Shown here one piece after another: positions 25,473-33,412 of a stretch of 33,412 bases of DNA. Each line of letters starts with the position of its first letter. Position 1 is the stretch's first letter. Made by a program: the position numbers and the translations under genes. The notes below the pieces were generated by a model. It was not told the origin of the DNA. It was given only the letters and a program-made list of their open reading frames with translations, and did no database searches. Origin of the DNA: Paludibacteraceae bacterium (GTDB lineage: Bacteria; Bacteroidota; Bacteroidia; Bacteroidales; Paludibacteraceae). Location of the stretch: the NCBI GenBank assembly GCA_016280845.1, contig JAEEHO010000001.1:1-33412 (forward strand), given 5' to 3'.

Positions 25473-27074
25473 ATGAATATGAAGAGCGTTTTTAAGTATC
25501 TCTTGATGATGGCGGTAGTAGCTTCAGCCGCATCGTGCAACCAGCGTGAGTTGAACACACGTGTGAGCAACACCACCGGTTGGAACTATTTTGACAAGAA
25601 GACCACTAAATTCCAGGCCAACGAGGGTGTGGGTAACGTTAATCCTGTGGGAATGATTCCTATTCAGGGTGGTACCTTCACCATCGGTGAGAAGGACGAG
25701 TTTCTGACGGCTCCGCGTAACAACGAAACGCGTAGTCTGACTGTTAGTTCGTTCTACATGGATAAGTATGAGATCACCAACCTTAACTGGAATGAGTATC
25801 TTCATTGGCTTGAATTCGTCTTTGGTCCGGTAGCTCCGGAATTGGTAGACCAGGCTCGCCCTGACCATAAGGTTTGGCGTGAGGATCTGGCTTACAATGA
25901 TCCGTATGAGGACAACTATTTCGAGCACCCGGCATTTTCTTTCTATCCTGTTGTAGGTGTTACATGGGAGCAGGCAATGACCTACTGCCAGTGGCGTACC
26001 GACCGTGTCAACGAGATGGCACTCGTTAATCGTGGTGCTATCGTTGTTCCTCCGTTCGGTGAGTTGCAGCCGACAGACGATGAGGCTGCTAAGGATGAGT
26101 GGGAACAACGTACCGGTTACGAGATGTATTCGTACGAGGAGGTTAGTCCTGAAGATCCGACCCAAACTATTACCATGTACCGTCCTAGCTATGAGTGGAT
26201 CCGTGACAAGTTTGTTTTCAACACTGAGAAGTACTTGATGGATGAGACCTATAATCCTGAGTATGGCCGCAAGCCTATGAAGGATAGTTATGATGCAGAC
26301 CGCAAGGTGAGCATTGCCGATGGTGTGTTCATTACCGGTTATCGTCTGCCGACAGAGGCTGAGTGGGAGTTTGCTGCTTACGCTCCTGTTTCCGGTGACG
26401 ATGGTCTGACTATTGAGGGTAAGGTTTATCCTTGGTCCGGCTATCACCCACGTAATATGTCTAAGAAGAACGTGGGTATGATGCAGGCAAACTTTGTGCG
26501 TGGTCGTGGAGATATGATGGGCGTTAGCGGTGCACTGAACGACCGCCGCGTCATCACTAACCCGGTTGATGAGTTCGCTCCGAATGATTTCGGTTTGTAC
26601 AATATGGCCGGTAATGTTAACGAATGGGTAATGGATGTTTATCGTGAGACCAGTTATCAGGAACTGACTGAGTACAACTCGTATCGAGGTAATATCTATA
26701 GTCACCCGATCTTGGATGAGAACGGAAAGTTCGAGATGGACTCGCTGGGCCGCATCAAGATCAGTTGGGGTAAAGAGGATGATAAGCGTGACGTATTGGA
26801 TGGTGACTTCGCAAGTCTCTTCGACACCGACTATCCATTGGATACCACCGGTATCGAGAATCTGGAGGCAATCAAGACTGATCCTACCGATATTCTTGCT
26901 CCGCGTATCACCAAGAAGAGCCGCGTATACAAAGGTGGCTCGTGGGCAGACCGCATCTATTGGCTCAACCCGTCAACACGTCGTTTCTTGGATCAGGACA
27001 AGTGTTCGTCTAAGATTGGTTTCCGTTGCGCAATGTCTACGCTTGGTGATCAGATTCCGGGAAATATTCGTTAA
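25473..27074 (+). CDS. gldJ: GldJ-like lipoprotein of the gliding/type IX secretion machinery
   Basis: A 533-residue lipoprotein (Cys22 in VVASAASC) with a formylglycine-generating-enzyme/sulfatase-modifying fold. Segments that match GldJ rather than GldK/PorK are TGWNYFDKKTTKF near the N-terminus, PVVGVTWEQAMTYCQWRTDRVNE split across about 165-185, RLPTEAEWEFAA, NDFGLYNMAGNVNEWVMDVY, and the C-terminal RVYKGGSWADRIYW...TRRFLDQ...IGFRCAMSTLG. GldJ is required for gliding and stabilises other Gld proteins in Flavobacteria. Its presence implies a type IX secretion system elsewhere in the genome. No murF neighbour is seen; gcvH follows after 25 bases. The ATG at 25473 or 25479 may be used. Confidence 0.87.
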   Translation: MNMKSVFKYLLMMAVVASAASCNQRELNTRVSNTTGWNYFDKKTTKFQANEGVGNVNPVGMIPIQGGTFTIGEKDEFLTAPRNNETRSLTVSSFYMDKYEITNLNWNEYLHWLEFVFGPVAPELVDQARPDHKVWREDLAYNDPYEDNYFEHPAFSFYPVVGVTWEQAMTYCQWRTDRVNEMALVNRGAIVVPPFGELQPTDDEAAKDEWEQRTGYEMYSYEEVSPEDPTQTITMYRPSYEWIRDKFVFNTEKYLMDETYNPEYGRKPMKDSYDADRKVSIADGVFITGYRLPTEAEWEFAAYAPVSGDDGLTIEGKVYPWSGYHPRNMSKKNVGMMQANFVRGRGDMMGVSGALNDRRVITNPVDEFAPNDFGLYNMAGNVNEWVMDVYRETSYQELTEYNSYRGNIYSHPILDENGKFEMDSLGRIKISWGKEDDKRDVLDGDFASLFDTDYPLDTTGIENLEAIKTDPTDILAPRITKKSRVYKGGSWADRIYWLNPSTRRFLDQDKCSSKIGFRCAMSTLGDQIPGNIR

Positions 27075-27099
27075 TAACAATATATAATGCATTAAAGAT

Positions 27100-27474
27100 A
27101 TGAATTTTCCTGAAAACATTCGCTATACCAGCGAGCACGAGTGGATTCGTGTAGAGGGTAATGAAGCTTATGTCGGTATCACCGATTACGCACAGTCCGA
27201 GTTGGGCGAGATCGTGTTCATTGATGTTCCTACACTCGGCGAGATAGTTGCCCAGGGTGGTGTGTTTGGCTCAGTAGAGGCTGTTAAGACAGTTAGCGAC
27301 TTGAATATGCCTGTTTCGGGCGAGGTGCTGGCTATCAATGAGGCATTGGATGCGCAGCCGGAGTTGGTTAACAATGACCCGTATGGCGAAGGATGGATTA
27401 TCCGTATCAGCGTCAAGGATGCATCTGAGCTGGATAAACTCATGGATGCAGCGGCTTACCAAGCCAGCCTTTGA
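27100..27474 (+). CDS. gcvH: Glycine cleavage system H protein
   Basis: Carries the aminomethyl group on a lipoyl-lysine between the P, T and L proteins of glycine cleavage. The 124-residue protein has the lipoylation motif [11 protein letters not shown] with K63, preceded by the hairpin [14 protein letters not shown]-terminal [13 protein letters not shown] is typical. No other gcv gene is in the window. It lies 25 bases after gldJ and may be co-transcribed with it; the hairpin at 27504-27532 ends the unit. Confidence 0.96.
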   Translation: MNFPENIRYTSEHEWIRVEGNEAYVGITDYAQSELGEIVFIDVPTLGEIVAQGGVFGSVEAVKTVSDLNMPVSGEVLAINEALDAQPELVNNDPYGEGWIIRISVKDASELDKLMDAAAYQASL

Positions 27475-27503
27475 TAAGGCATTATGCCTGTGAAAGAATC
27501 ATT

Positions 27504-27532
27504 AGAGAGAGCCGCATTATGCGACTCTCTCT
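27504..27532 (+). terminator. Terminator after gcvH
   Basis: GAGAGAG and CGC at 27504-27515 pair with GCG and CTCTCTC at 27521-27532, with one mismatch in the stem, followed by a short pyrimidine-rich run. Confidence 0.6.
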
Positions 27533-27621
27533 GTCTTTAAGGAATGACGTATAAGCCTATTCTAAAACAGTTTGGTATGGTATTTGTCGGAGAGAATACG
27601 TAACCAAACTAAAGAAACAGT

Positions 27622-28203
27622 ATGAAACGAATACTATACATCTTATTTCTGCTTTGTCTGAGCGCAAATATGTATGCGGCTCAGCAGCATATGGACTCGT
27701 GCATGGTACGCGTGGAGAATGGTGATACAATCTACATGGCGTGGTTGCATGATGTATGGTGCTATCCTCCGCTTAAGTTTAAGAACAAGAAACAAGAGAA
27801 GTTCTATTGGCGTACTGTACGTGATGTGAAGAAATGTCTGCCTTATGCCAAAATGATAACCCAGGATATGGCCTACGCTGATCGAGAGTTGGCTAAACTA
27901 CCAGACAAGAAGAGTCAAAGGAAATGGTGGAAACAGTTTGAACGCCAATTGTACAAGAAGTATGAGAAGGATTTCCGTGGTATGTATGCCAGCCAGGGTA
28001 TGATGCTCATGAAACTGCTGGACCGCGAGACCGACCGGACAAGCTATGAGCTCATCAAGGAATACAAGGGAAAAGCCAGTGCCAATTTCTGGCAGTTCGT
28101 GGCCAAACTGTTCAAGAATGACCTGAAGGAAGAGTACGATGCGGCGGACAAGGATCGAATCACTGAGCGTGTAATCAATCTTGTGGAAGCCGGACAATTA
28201 TAG
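27622..28203 (+). CDS. DUF4294 domain protein (exported)
   Basis: A 193-residue protein with a signal peptide (ending ANMYA). The region from about 25 to 170 matches my memory of the Bacteroidota-specific DUF4294 family: VRVENGDTIYMAWLHDVWCY, FYWRTVRDVKKCLPYAKMI, and a basic segment QRKWWKQFERQLYKKYEKDF. The function is unknown; a proteinase-like or chaperone-like role has no direct support. It stands alone between the gcvH terminator and the convergent MATE gene, with only two bases between the two stop codons. No clear promoter was found in 27534-27621. Confidence 0.85.
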   Translation: MKRILYILFLLCLSANMYAAQQHMDSCMVRVENGDTIYMAWLHDVWCYPPLKFKNKKQEKFYWRTVRDVKKCLPYAKMITQDMAYADRELAKLPDKKSQRKWWKQFERQLYKKYEKDFRGMYASQGMMLMKLLDRETDRTSYELIKEYKGKASANFWQFVAKLFKNDLKEEYDAADKDRITERVINLVEAGQL

Positions 28204-28205
28204 CC

Positions 28206-29549
28206 TCACTCCATATGGAGATTGCGGCGTGATGTCAGCAGAATAATAACGGCTGTGACGGCCGATAGTGTGTCGCTGATAGGTATGGACCACCAGACAC
28301 CATCTACAGGATTGTTGAAGATAGTTGGTAACCAAAGAGCCAACGGAATGAGGTATAGTACTTGTCGTGTAAGGCTCAGGAAAATGGCTTTGCCGGCCTT
28401 GCCTATAGATGTGAAGAGGTTGCCCGTTACCATCTGAAATCCGATGATTAGCATGGTGGAACAGATGATACGCATCGGTTTGATGGACTGCGCCAGCAAT
28501 ACACTATCATGGGTAAACATTTTTGTCACCGTTTGCGGAAAACACTCTCCCAAAATAAACACTATGCCCATAATACCTGTTGCGTAGAAGCATGCAAGGT
28601 AAAACGACCGTATTGTGCGGTCGTATTTTTTTGCTCCGTAGTTGTAGCCGGCTATTGGTTGCATGCCTTGGTTCAGACCCATAATGATCATCGCAAAAAC
28701 AAAGGTTAAGCGGTTGATGACACCATAGGAGGCAATAGCCATATCACCTCCAAAACGCTTGAGTTGGTTATTGATAATGATGACCACAAAACAATGTGCG
28801 ATGTTGTACAAGAACGGTGACATGCCTATCGTCAAAGCCCGACGCGTAATGCCCTTGTCCAGACGCCAAATTCCTCGATGGAATCGCACCAATTCATTCT
28901 TGTCCATGAATTTGGTCAATTGCCATACGACGGCCACGGCCTGGCTGATGACGGTAGCTAACGCTGCACCACGCACTCCCATATCGAGACCGAAGATGAA
29001 GATAGGATCTAATATTATATTTACAGTCACAGCCACTATCGTCGCGGTCATGGAGAAACGCGGGTGGCCGGCCGAGCGCAGCATGGCGTTTAGACCGAAA
29101 TAGATATGGGTCAGTATGTTTCCAAAGAGAATAATCTCCATGTAGTCATGTGCAAAACCGAGTGTGTCTTGGCTGGCGCCGAATGCCATTAGGATAGGGT
29201 TGAGCCAAATGAGTCCCACTACCATTACCAACGTAGAGAGCAATATGTTCATCACTATAACATTGCCCAACACCTTGTTGGCGCGATCGTAGTCGCGTTC
29301 GCCCAAATAGATGGCCAGTATGGATGATGCACCTACACCCACCAGACTGCCGAAAGCGGCGCATATATCCATAAACGGCTTGGCTACCGTCAGTGCTCCC
29401 AGTGCCAATGCACCGCAGCCGTGACCGATATAAATCGAGTCAACTATATTGTACAACGAACTGGCCGTCATAGCGATGATGGCGGGCAGAGCGTACTTGA
29501 AAAGCAATTGATGTACCGGTGCAGTTCCTAATTCTGATGTACGAGTCAT
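28206..29549 (-). CDS. MATE-family multidrug efflux transporter
   Basis: A 447-residue polytopic membrane protein with about 12 hydrophobic segments in two similar halves. It opens with GTAPVHQLLFKYALPAIIAM and has AKPFMDICAAFGSLVGVGASS early, and GLNQGMQPIAGYNYGAKKY in the second half, which are typical of the DinF/MepA-like branch. It would export cationic compounds in exchange for Na+ or H+. The substrate cannot be read from the sequence. Its ATG overlaps the mrp stop codon (ATGA at 29549-29546), so translation is coupled with mrp. Confidence 0.93.
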   Translation of the reverse strand: MTRTSELGTAPVHQLLFKYALPAIIAMTASSLYNIVDSIYIGHGCGALALGALTVAKPFMDICAAFGSLVGVGASSILAIYLGERDYDRANKVLGNVIVMNILLSTLVMVVGLIWLNPILMAFGASQDTLGFAHDYMEIILFGNILTHIYFGLNAMLRSAGHPRFSMTATIVAVTVNIILDPIFIFGLDMGVRGAALATVISQAVAVVWQLTKFMDKNELVRFHRGIWRLDKGITRRALTIGMSPFLYNIAHCFVVIIINNQLKRFGGDMAIASYGVINRLTFVFAMIIMGLNQGMQPIAGYNYGAKKYDRTIRSFYLACFYATGIMGIVFILGECFPQTVTKMFTHDSVLLAQSIKPMRIICSTMLIIGFQMVTGNLFTSIGKAGKAIFLSLTRQVLYLIPLALWLPTIFNNPVDGVWWSIPISDTLSAVTAVIILLTSRRNLHME

Positions 29550-30580
29550 AGTTTGGATGCTATTTCGTCAAAAATGGTGGCTGCAGGATGGCCTGTTTGC
29601 ATAGCGATGGGTGTTCCTTCGTCTCCACCCTCTCTGATCGATTGTACAAGCGGTATTTGGCCTAAGAGTGGTACTTGCAACTCTTCTGCCAATCGCTTAC
29701 CTCCATCACGACCGAAGATATAGTATTTGTTCTCCGGCAATTCGGCCGGTGTGAACCATGCCATGTTCTCGATTATGCCCAACACAGGAACGTTGATCTT
29801 TTCGTTGTGAAACATATCCACGCCCTTGCGTGCATCGATCAGTGCCACAGGTTGCGGAGTGGTAACGACAATAGCTCCTGTCAGTTGTAATTCGCCCACG
29901 AGTGTCAGGTGTATATCGCTTGTTCCCGGTGGTAGGTCAATAAGGAAATAGTCCAATTCTCCCCAGTTAGCGTCTTGTATGAGTTGTTTGAGGGCATTGC
30001 TGGCCATTCCGCCACGCCACACAACTGCCTGTTCCGGGTCAACAAAGAATCCGATGGATAGCATCTTCACGCCGTACTGCTCGATAGGCTCAATCAACGT
30101 GCGACCATCCACTTCTACTGATACGGGTCGGCAGCCTTCAGTCTGGAACATCTTGGGCATTGACGGACCGTGTATGTCTGCATCCAGCAGACCGACGTTG
30201 TATCCGTGATTGGCCAATGCTATAGCCAAATTAGACGTGACAGTCGATTTGCCGACGCCTCCTTTGCCGCTGTGTACGGCTATTATATGCTTGGCATGAA
30301 TAGTCGGTTTGCGGTTTTCTACTTTGGTGTTCTGACTGATATATTTGACGTGTATATTGGCTACTACATTGGGGTCAATATAGGTTTTCAGTGCTGCTTC
30401 GGTGGCTTTAACCACCGATTTTTGGAATGGATCATTGTCTTTCTGAAAAATCAGCGAGAAACTGACTTCATAGCCCGAGATGCGGATGTCGTCTTCCAAC
30501 ATGCCGCTTTCTATCAGGTCCTTGCCCGTTCCTGGGTAGCGCACGTGGCGCAATGCATCTATTATTTGTTGTGGGTACAT
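29546..30580 (-). CDS. Mrp/ApbC-family P-loop ATPase (iron-sulfur carrier type)
   Basis: A 344-residue protein. The N-terminal ~85 residues are a MIP18/DUF59-type domain (start YPQQIIDALRHVRYPGTGKDL). The ATPase domain has the deviant Walker A SGKGGVGKST (about 104-113), switch DADIHGPSMPKMF, and LIDLPPGTSDIHL. Such proteins bind and transfer 4Fe-4S clusters. The CxxC pair that usually ligates the cluster near the ENM motif is missing here (the region reads ENMAWFTPAELPENKYY), as I recall for Bacteroidota homologues, so the cluster-carrier role is less sure. It is co-transcribed with the MATE gene, with ATGA overlap. Confidence 0.9.
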   Translation of the reverse strand: MYPQQIIDALRHVRYPGTGKDLIESGMLEDDIRISGYEVSFSLIFQKDNDPFQKSVVKATEAALKTYIDPNVVANIHVKYISQNTKVENRKPTIHAKHIIAVHSGKGGVGKSTVTSNLAIALANHGYNVGLLDADIHGPSMPKMFQTEGCRPVSVEVDGRTLIEPIEQYGVKMLSIGFFVDPEQAVVWRGGMASNALKQLIQDANWGELDYFLIDLPPGTSDIHLTLVGELQLTGAIVVTTPQPVALIDARKGVDMFHNEKINVPVLGIIENMAWFTPAELPENKYYIFGRDGGKRLAEELQVPLLGQIPLVQSIREGGDEGTPIAMQTGHPAATIFDEIASKL

Positions 30581-30601
30581 ATCTATTTGTGATTACTTCT
30601 A

Positions 30602-31891
30602 TTAATTACTTAACTTTGATTTGCCCTTTAGTCTTATATCAACGATTATGGGGTCATGGTCTGCATAGCGGTGCATACTCTTGTCTTTCATCTTGTATGC
30701 GCCATGCTGGTAATACCAGTCTGCGTTGACATGCCACGGCTGTACGCGCACTATCTGTGATGCCATACTCGGATTGGCAAAGCATCGGTCCAGGTAGCCT
30801 ATCTCCCCCCTGAACGAGTAGGAATAGTCATTAGGGCAGTAGTTTTGCAGCATATCACCGTAACCGGCGTTCACTATGGTCTGTATAGGCTGTTCCTGCG
30901 TATAGCAGTTGTAGTCGCCCAATAGCAGTATGTCCGGATCCGCATAGCGCGAGGCGGCTTTCGGTAGCATGATCAGTAGCGAGTCGGTGTTTTGCATTCG
31001 CTTTTGGTTGGTGTCGTAGTTGGTGCGTCCGACTCGTTTGGACTTTAGATGGTTGACACTCACTATGAAGCGTTCACCGGTTGCTATTTCCTCAAACCCC
31101 TGAGCAATCATGCGTCCGTGGTAGTGACTGGCGGTGTCTTGGTAGGCGGATATGAACTCGCCGTACGGGCGTAGTTTGTCTTTGCGATAGACAAAGCAAC
31201 TGCCGATGCGGTCCATGTTCGGTAGATCCAGACGCACGTAGTCGTATTGGTTGCCCAATGCCTCTAGTAACATTTGCGGTGCCCTGTCGCCCATTTGCAT
31301 TTCGCATAGAGCAAACATATCGGCATTCATAGCTTTAAGAGCCTGTGCTACCTTGCGTGTTTTCAGTGCTTGCTGCTGCGGAGTGGTGCGCTTGGTGGCG
31401 TAGCCTCCTAGGTCAGCAAAATAGTTCTCTATGTTGGCTCCGACAATACGCAGTTCGCCCTTCTTGGCTTTCGGCAGTCGGGCTTGTGCCGTATGATGTG
31501 TTTTCACCGGTTGACCGGTTACCATTTGACGCTCAGCTGTGACGCGTGCTTGCACCCGACTCACTCTGTCTCCTGTACGTACATCATAGTAGTTGTTGCG
31601 GCAGTGGATGCAGATGCTCTTTGCGCGATTTTGATCCACTATCTGCCAATACATAGTGCTATCGCCATCGGCTAAACCGAAAGCGCGTTCGTCCGGGCAG
31701 TAGAGTCGCTCGGGTGCCAAAATCAACGAATCGTAGAAACTACCGCAAACAATGAGTGGGGTAGTCAGTTCCACCATTCGGTCATTATATTTGTTCCAGT
31801 CTGCTTGCAATTGCTCCAGCGTGACACGCTCTATTGCGTTCGACGTTAGAGCAATGAGGCAGAAGATTGTTATTATTTTGTTGCGTATCAT
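30602..31891 (-). CDS. Exported endonuclease/exonuclease/phosphatase-family protein
   Basis: A 429-residue protein with a signal peptide (MIRNKIITIFCLIALTSNA). Residues ~20-130 look like an OB-fold domain, and the remainder is an EEP-type catalytic domain with the expected motifs: ANIENYF, FALCEMQMG, SVNHLKSKR, LLLGDYNCYTQ and YADHDPIIVDI (catalytic His). It probably degrades extracellular DNA or phosphoesters. ATG 31891 is chosen because it gives a clean signal peptide; an ATG 15 codons earlier lies closer to the upstream MBL gene. It lies between MBL and mrp in the leftward operon. Confidence 0.86.
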   Translation of the reverse strand: MIRNKIITIFCLIALTSNAIERVTLEQLQADWNKYNDRMVELTTPLIVCGSFYDSLILAPERLYCPDERAFGLADGDSTMYWQIVDQNRAKSICIHCRNNYYDVRTGDRVSRVQARVTAERQMVTGQPVKTHHTAQARLPKAKKGELRIVGANIENYFADLGGYATKRTTPQQQALKTRKVAQALKAMNADMFALCEMQMGDRAPQMLLEALGNQYDYVRLDLPNMDRIGSCFVYRKDKLRPYGEFISAYQDTASHYHGRMIAQGFEEIATGERFIVSVNHLKSKRVGRTNYDTNQKRMQNTDSLLIMLPKAASRYADPDILLLGDYNCYTQEQPIQTIVNAGYGDMLQNYCPNDYSYSFRGEIGYLDRCFANPSMASQIVRVQPWHVNADWYYQHGAYKMKDKSMHRYADHDPIIVDIRLKGKSKLSN

Positions 31892-31922
31892 ATTCGTATA
31901 CCAATCATTATTAAATGAGCAA

Positions 31923-32546
31923 TCACCACTCCCCAATCCGATTTTCTTCCCCTATCGTGGTCGTTTCGCCATGTCCCGGATAAACTTGTGTATCGGCGGG
32001 TAGTGTCATCAGTTGTTTTAGCGATTCTATCAATTGCAGATGGTTGCCGCCCGGTAAGTCCGTCCGTCCGAATCCGCAGCGAAAGAGAGTATCGCCCGAG
32101 AATAGGATTTTTTCCTCTGGCATATATAGGCACACGCTGCCTTGTGTGTGTCCCGGAGTAGGAATGATTGTCAATGGCCAATGGCAGGCTGTTAACGGCG
32201 CGATAGGAAATGCTTTTGCGGTGGCATTGATGCCGAATAGGTCGTATTGCGCTTGCATATAGGTTATCATCTCGTAATCCGCTTCAGCTATCATCACCGG
32301 CACATTGTATCGCTCTGTTGCCCATGCTGCTCCCCATAGATGATCTAGATGCCCATGTGTCGCAATGATACTGATATTTGAATGCTGATGGCTGAAGTCA
32401 GAAACCCGATGACTTATATAGTCCTCCAATTCCAGTTGCTCATTTTGTGTAAAGCATGCCGGATCGATGATTAAGACTGCATCATCTGTGCTGACCACAT
32501 ACGTATTGGTCATAAATGGTCCATATGTAAATCTCTTTATTTTCAT
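31923..32546 (-). CDS. Metallo-beta-lactamase-fold hydrolase (GloB-like)
   Basis: A ~207-residue hydrolase of the glyoxalase II type. The metal motif is THGHLDH (HxHxDH), with later ligands in PTPGHTQGS, FSGDTLF (bridging Asp) and YPGHGE. Short single-domain members hydrolyse thioesters such as S-lactoylglutathione or persulfides; the substrate is not clear. The start at 32546 (MKIKRFTYGPFMTNTYVV) gives the family N-terminus; ATGs at 32552 and 32573 are alternatives. It follows the radical SAM gene closely and precedes the EEP nuclease by 31 bases. Confidence 0.9.
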   Translation of the reverse strand: MKIKRFTYGPFMTNTYVVSTDDAVLIIDPACFTQNEQLELEDYISHRVSDFSHQHSNISIIATHGHLDHLWGAAWATERYNVPVMIAEADYEMITYMQAQYDLFGINATAKAFPIAPLTACHWPLTIIPTPGHTQGSVCLYMPEEKILFSGDTLFRCGFGRTDLPGGNHLQLIESLKQLMTLPADTQVYPGHGETTTIGEENRIGEW

Positions 32547-32585
32547 TCCCATAACTTGTCCCCCGTCCCCCATAACCTTTCGCCT

Positions 32586-33412
32586 TTACTTTCCGCAATT
32601 TTTGCAGATCTCCGGTTTTCCTCTCAGTGCAGCACGGCGGAACGCATTGGCTTTCTGCGATGTAAACAATTCATACAGTGGTGTGTGTAGTATGTTTCCG
32701 TATGTGTGCGAAGATGCTTTGTCATAACAACATGGTAGTACTTCGCCTGTGGTTGTTACCACACATCCGCTCCACACGCGCAGGCATCCGCGACCTAACG
32801 GTTTGCGATGGTAATGCCCATCTGCACCCTTTTCATATCGCGCATTGCGCGCATCAGTTGGCATCAATGGGTTCCCATTTTCGTAGTCGTATAGTTGTGC
32901 GGTTTTGAAGGTCAATCGGTCTGCACCCAAATCCTTATAGCAGGCCTTCAGTGCGTTCCATTCGTGTTCATTTGTGCGCAATCGCAGACATTGCAATTCG
33001 ATTAGTGTATGGCTGTGCAGTCTGTCTTTTGCTTCGCGCAGCCTACGCAATGCGTCTTGGCACCGTTGTATATCGCCGCCTATGCGGTATGCTCCGTAAC
33101 TCTCCTGACTCAGTCCGTCCATCGAGACGATGATGCGGCTCAATCCTGCGCGGATGAGTGCTTCGGCTGTCTCTTCGGTCATGGCTTGTGCATTGGTGCT
33201 GACGATCGTGTATAGACCTATAGCATGCGCCTCACTTACCATCTGCGTCAGATTTTTATTCAGTAGTGGTTCACCTTGGAAATAGAACTGCATCGTGTGA
33301 GCGTATGGTCCCGCTTCGTGCAGCACTCGTTCCCACACCTCCGGCAACATAATTTTTTCGCTTTCTGCTTTCCTCCCTTTTCCCTGTCCTATGGGGCACT
33401 CAGGACATCGCA
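32586..33412 (-). CDS. Radical SAM enzyme with C-terminal SPASM-like cysteines (cut by window end)
   Basis: The gene runs off the window, so the first cysteine(s) of the CxxxCxxC cluster are missing. The first visible residues, RCPECPIGQG, hold the last two cysteines of that motif. MQFYFQGEPLLNKN (about 33290) carries the GEP SAM-binding motif. IIVSMDGLSQESYGAYR and the C-terminal GCVVTTTGEVLPCCYD plus ICKNCGK, cysteine-rich, look like an auxiliary SPASM/twitch cluster. The peptide or small-molecule substrate is not known. No precursor-peptide gene was found nearby in the visible part. It heads the visible part of the leftward operon. Confidence 0.88.
   Translation of the reverse strand, partial: RCPECPIGQGKGRKAESEKIMLPEVWERVLHEAGPYAHTMQFYFQGEPLLNKNLTQMVSEAHAIGLYTIVSTNAQAMTEETAEALIRAGLSRIIVSMDGLSQESYGAYRIGGDIQRCQDALRRLREAKDRLHSHTLIELQCLRLRTNEHEWNALKACYKDLGADRLTFKTAQLYDYENGNPLMPTDARNARYEKGADGHYHRKPLGRGCLRVWSGCVVTTTGEVLPCCYDKASSHTYGNILHTPLYELFTSQKANAFRRAALRGKPEICKNCGK

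Noticed and set aside
25524..26705. A 393-codon minus-strand frame opposite gldJ
   Set aside because: gldJ has motifs along its whole length; the opposite frame has none.
1..33412. CRISPR array, insertion sequence or complete prophage
   Set aside because: No regularly spaced repeats, transposase or phage structural motif was seen.

Overview
The window looks like a chromosomal segment of an uncultured or little-studied member of Bacteroidales (phylum Bacteroidota). The grounds are: Bacteroidota-type promoters (TTG, exactly 20 bases, TAnnTTTG) at eight places; weak or absent Shine-Dalgarno sequences; and family markers such as a GldJ-type lipoprotein, a DUF4294 protein, a TPR/HTH membrane regulator and a Bacteroidota-style TopA and Mrp. 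Most genes are housekeeping genes; the unusual material lies at 0.1-0.8 kb, 13.3-13.6 kb and 17.0-21.5 kb.

Layout. 1-98: end of an unrecognised CDS. 98-866: no protein gene, but a tRNA-Pro(CGG) on the minus strand with its terminator, a partial copy of the tRNA 3' half plus terminator, a chain of hairpins, two tandem copies of the tRNA leader, and a canonical minus-strand promoter that would transcribe all of it. 867-3188: topA (minus). 3352-11152: a seven-gene rightward run: NfeD-like protein, FloA, nitrilase-family omega-amidase, RecJ, thymidine kinase, PriA, uridine-kinase-like protein. 11173-13188: M13-family metallopeptidase lipoprotein (minus). 13374-13567: decayed OmpA-type C-terminal domain. 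13852-15327: DUF1846 protein. 15558-16870: a membrane-anchored TPR/HTH regulator translationally coupled to a small secreted TonB-C-terminal-domain protein.

17131-21493: a compact operon of five exported proteins of unknown function. Two of the small proteins are diverged paralogues of each other, and the operon has its own promoter and a strong terminator. This is the best candidate for an undescribed envelope system.

21577-25250 (minus): metG, and folP-cdaA as a pair (folate synthesis and c-di-AMP synthesis). 25473-27474 (plus): gldJ-like lipoprotein gene, implying type IX secretion, then gcvH. 27622-28203: DUF4294 protein. 28206-33412 (minus): a probable operon of radical SAM enzyme (cut by the window end), metallo-beta-lactamase-fold hydrolase, endonuclease/exonuclease/phosphatase-family protein, Mrp-type ATPase and MATE exporter.

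Functional themes are DNA topology and repair or restart (topA, recJ, priA), nucleotide salvage (tdk, uridine-kinase-like), membrane organisation (NfeD/FloA), one-carbon metabolism (folP, gcvH), second-messenger signalling (cdaA) and the cell envelope (gldJ, OmpA remnant, the five-gene exported cluster). All assignments come from reading motifs by eye; no database search was possible.
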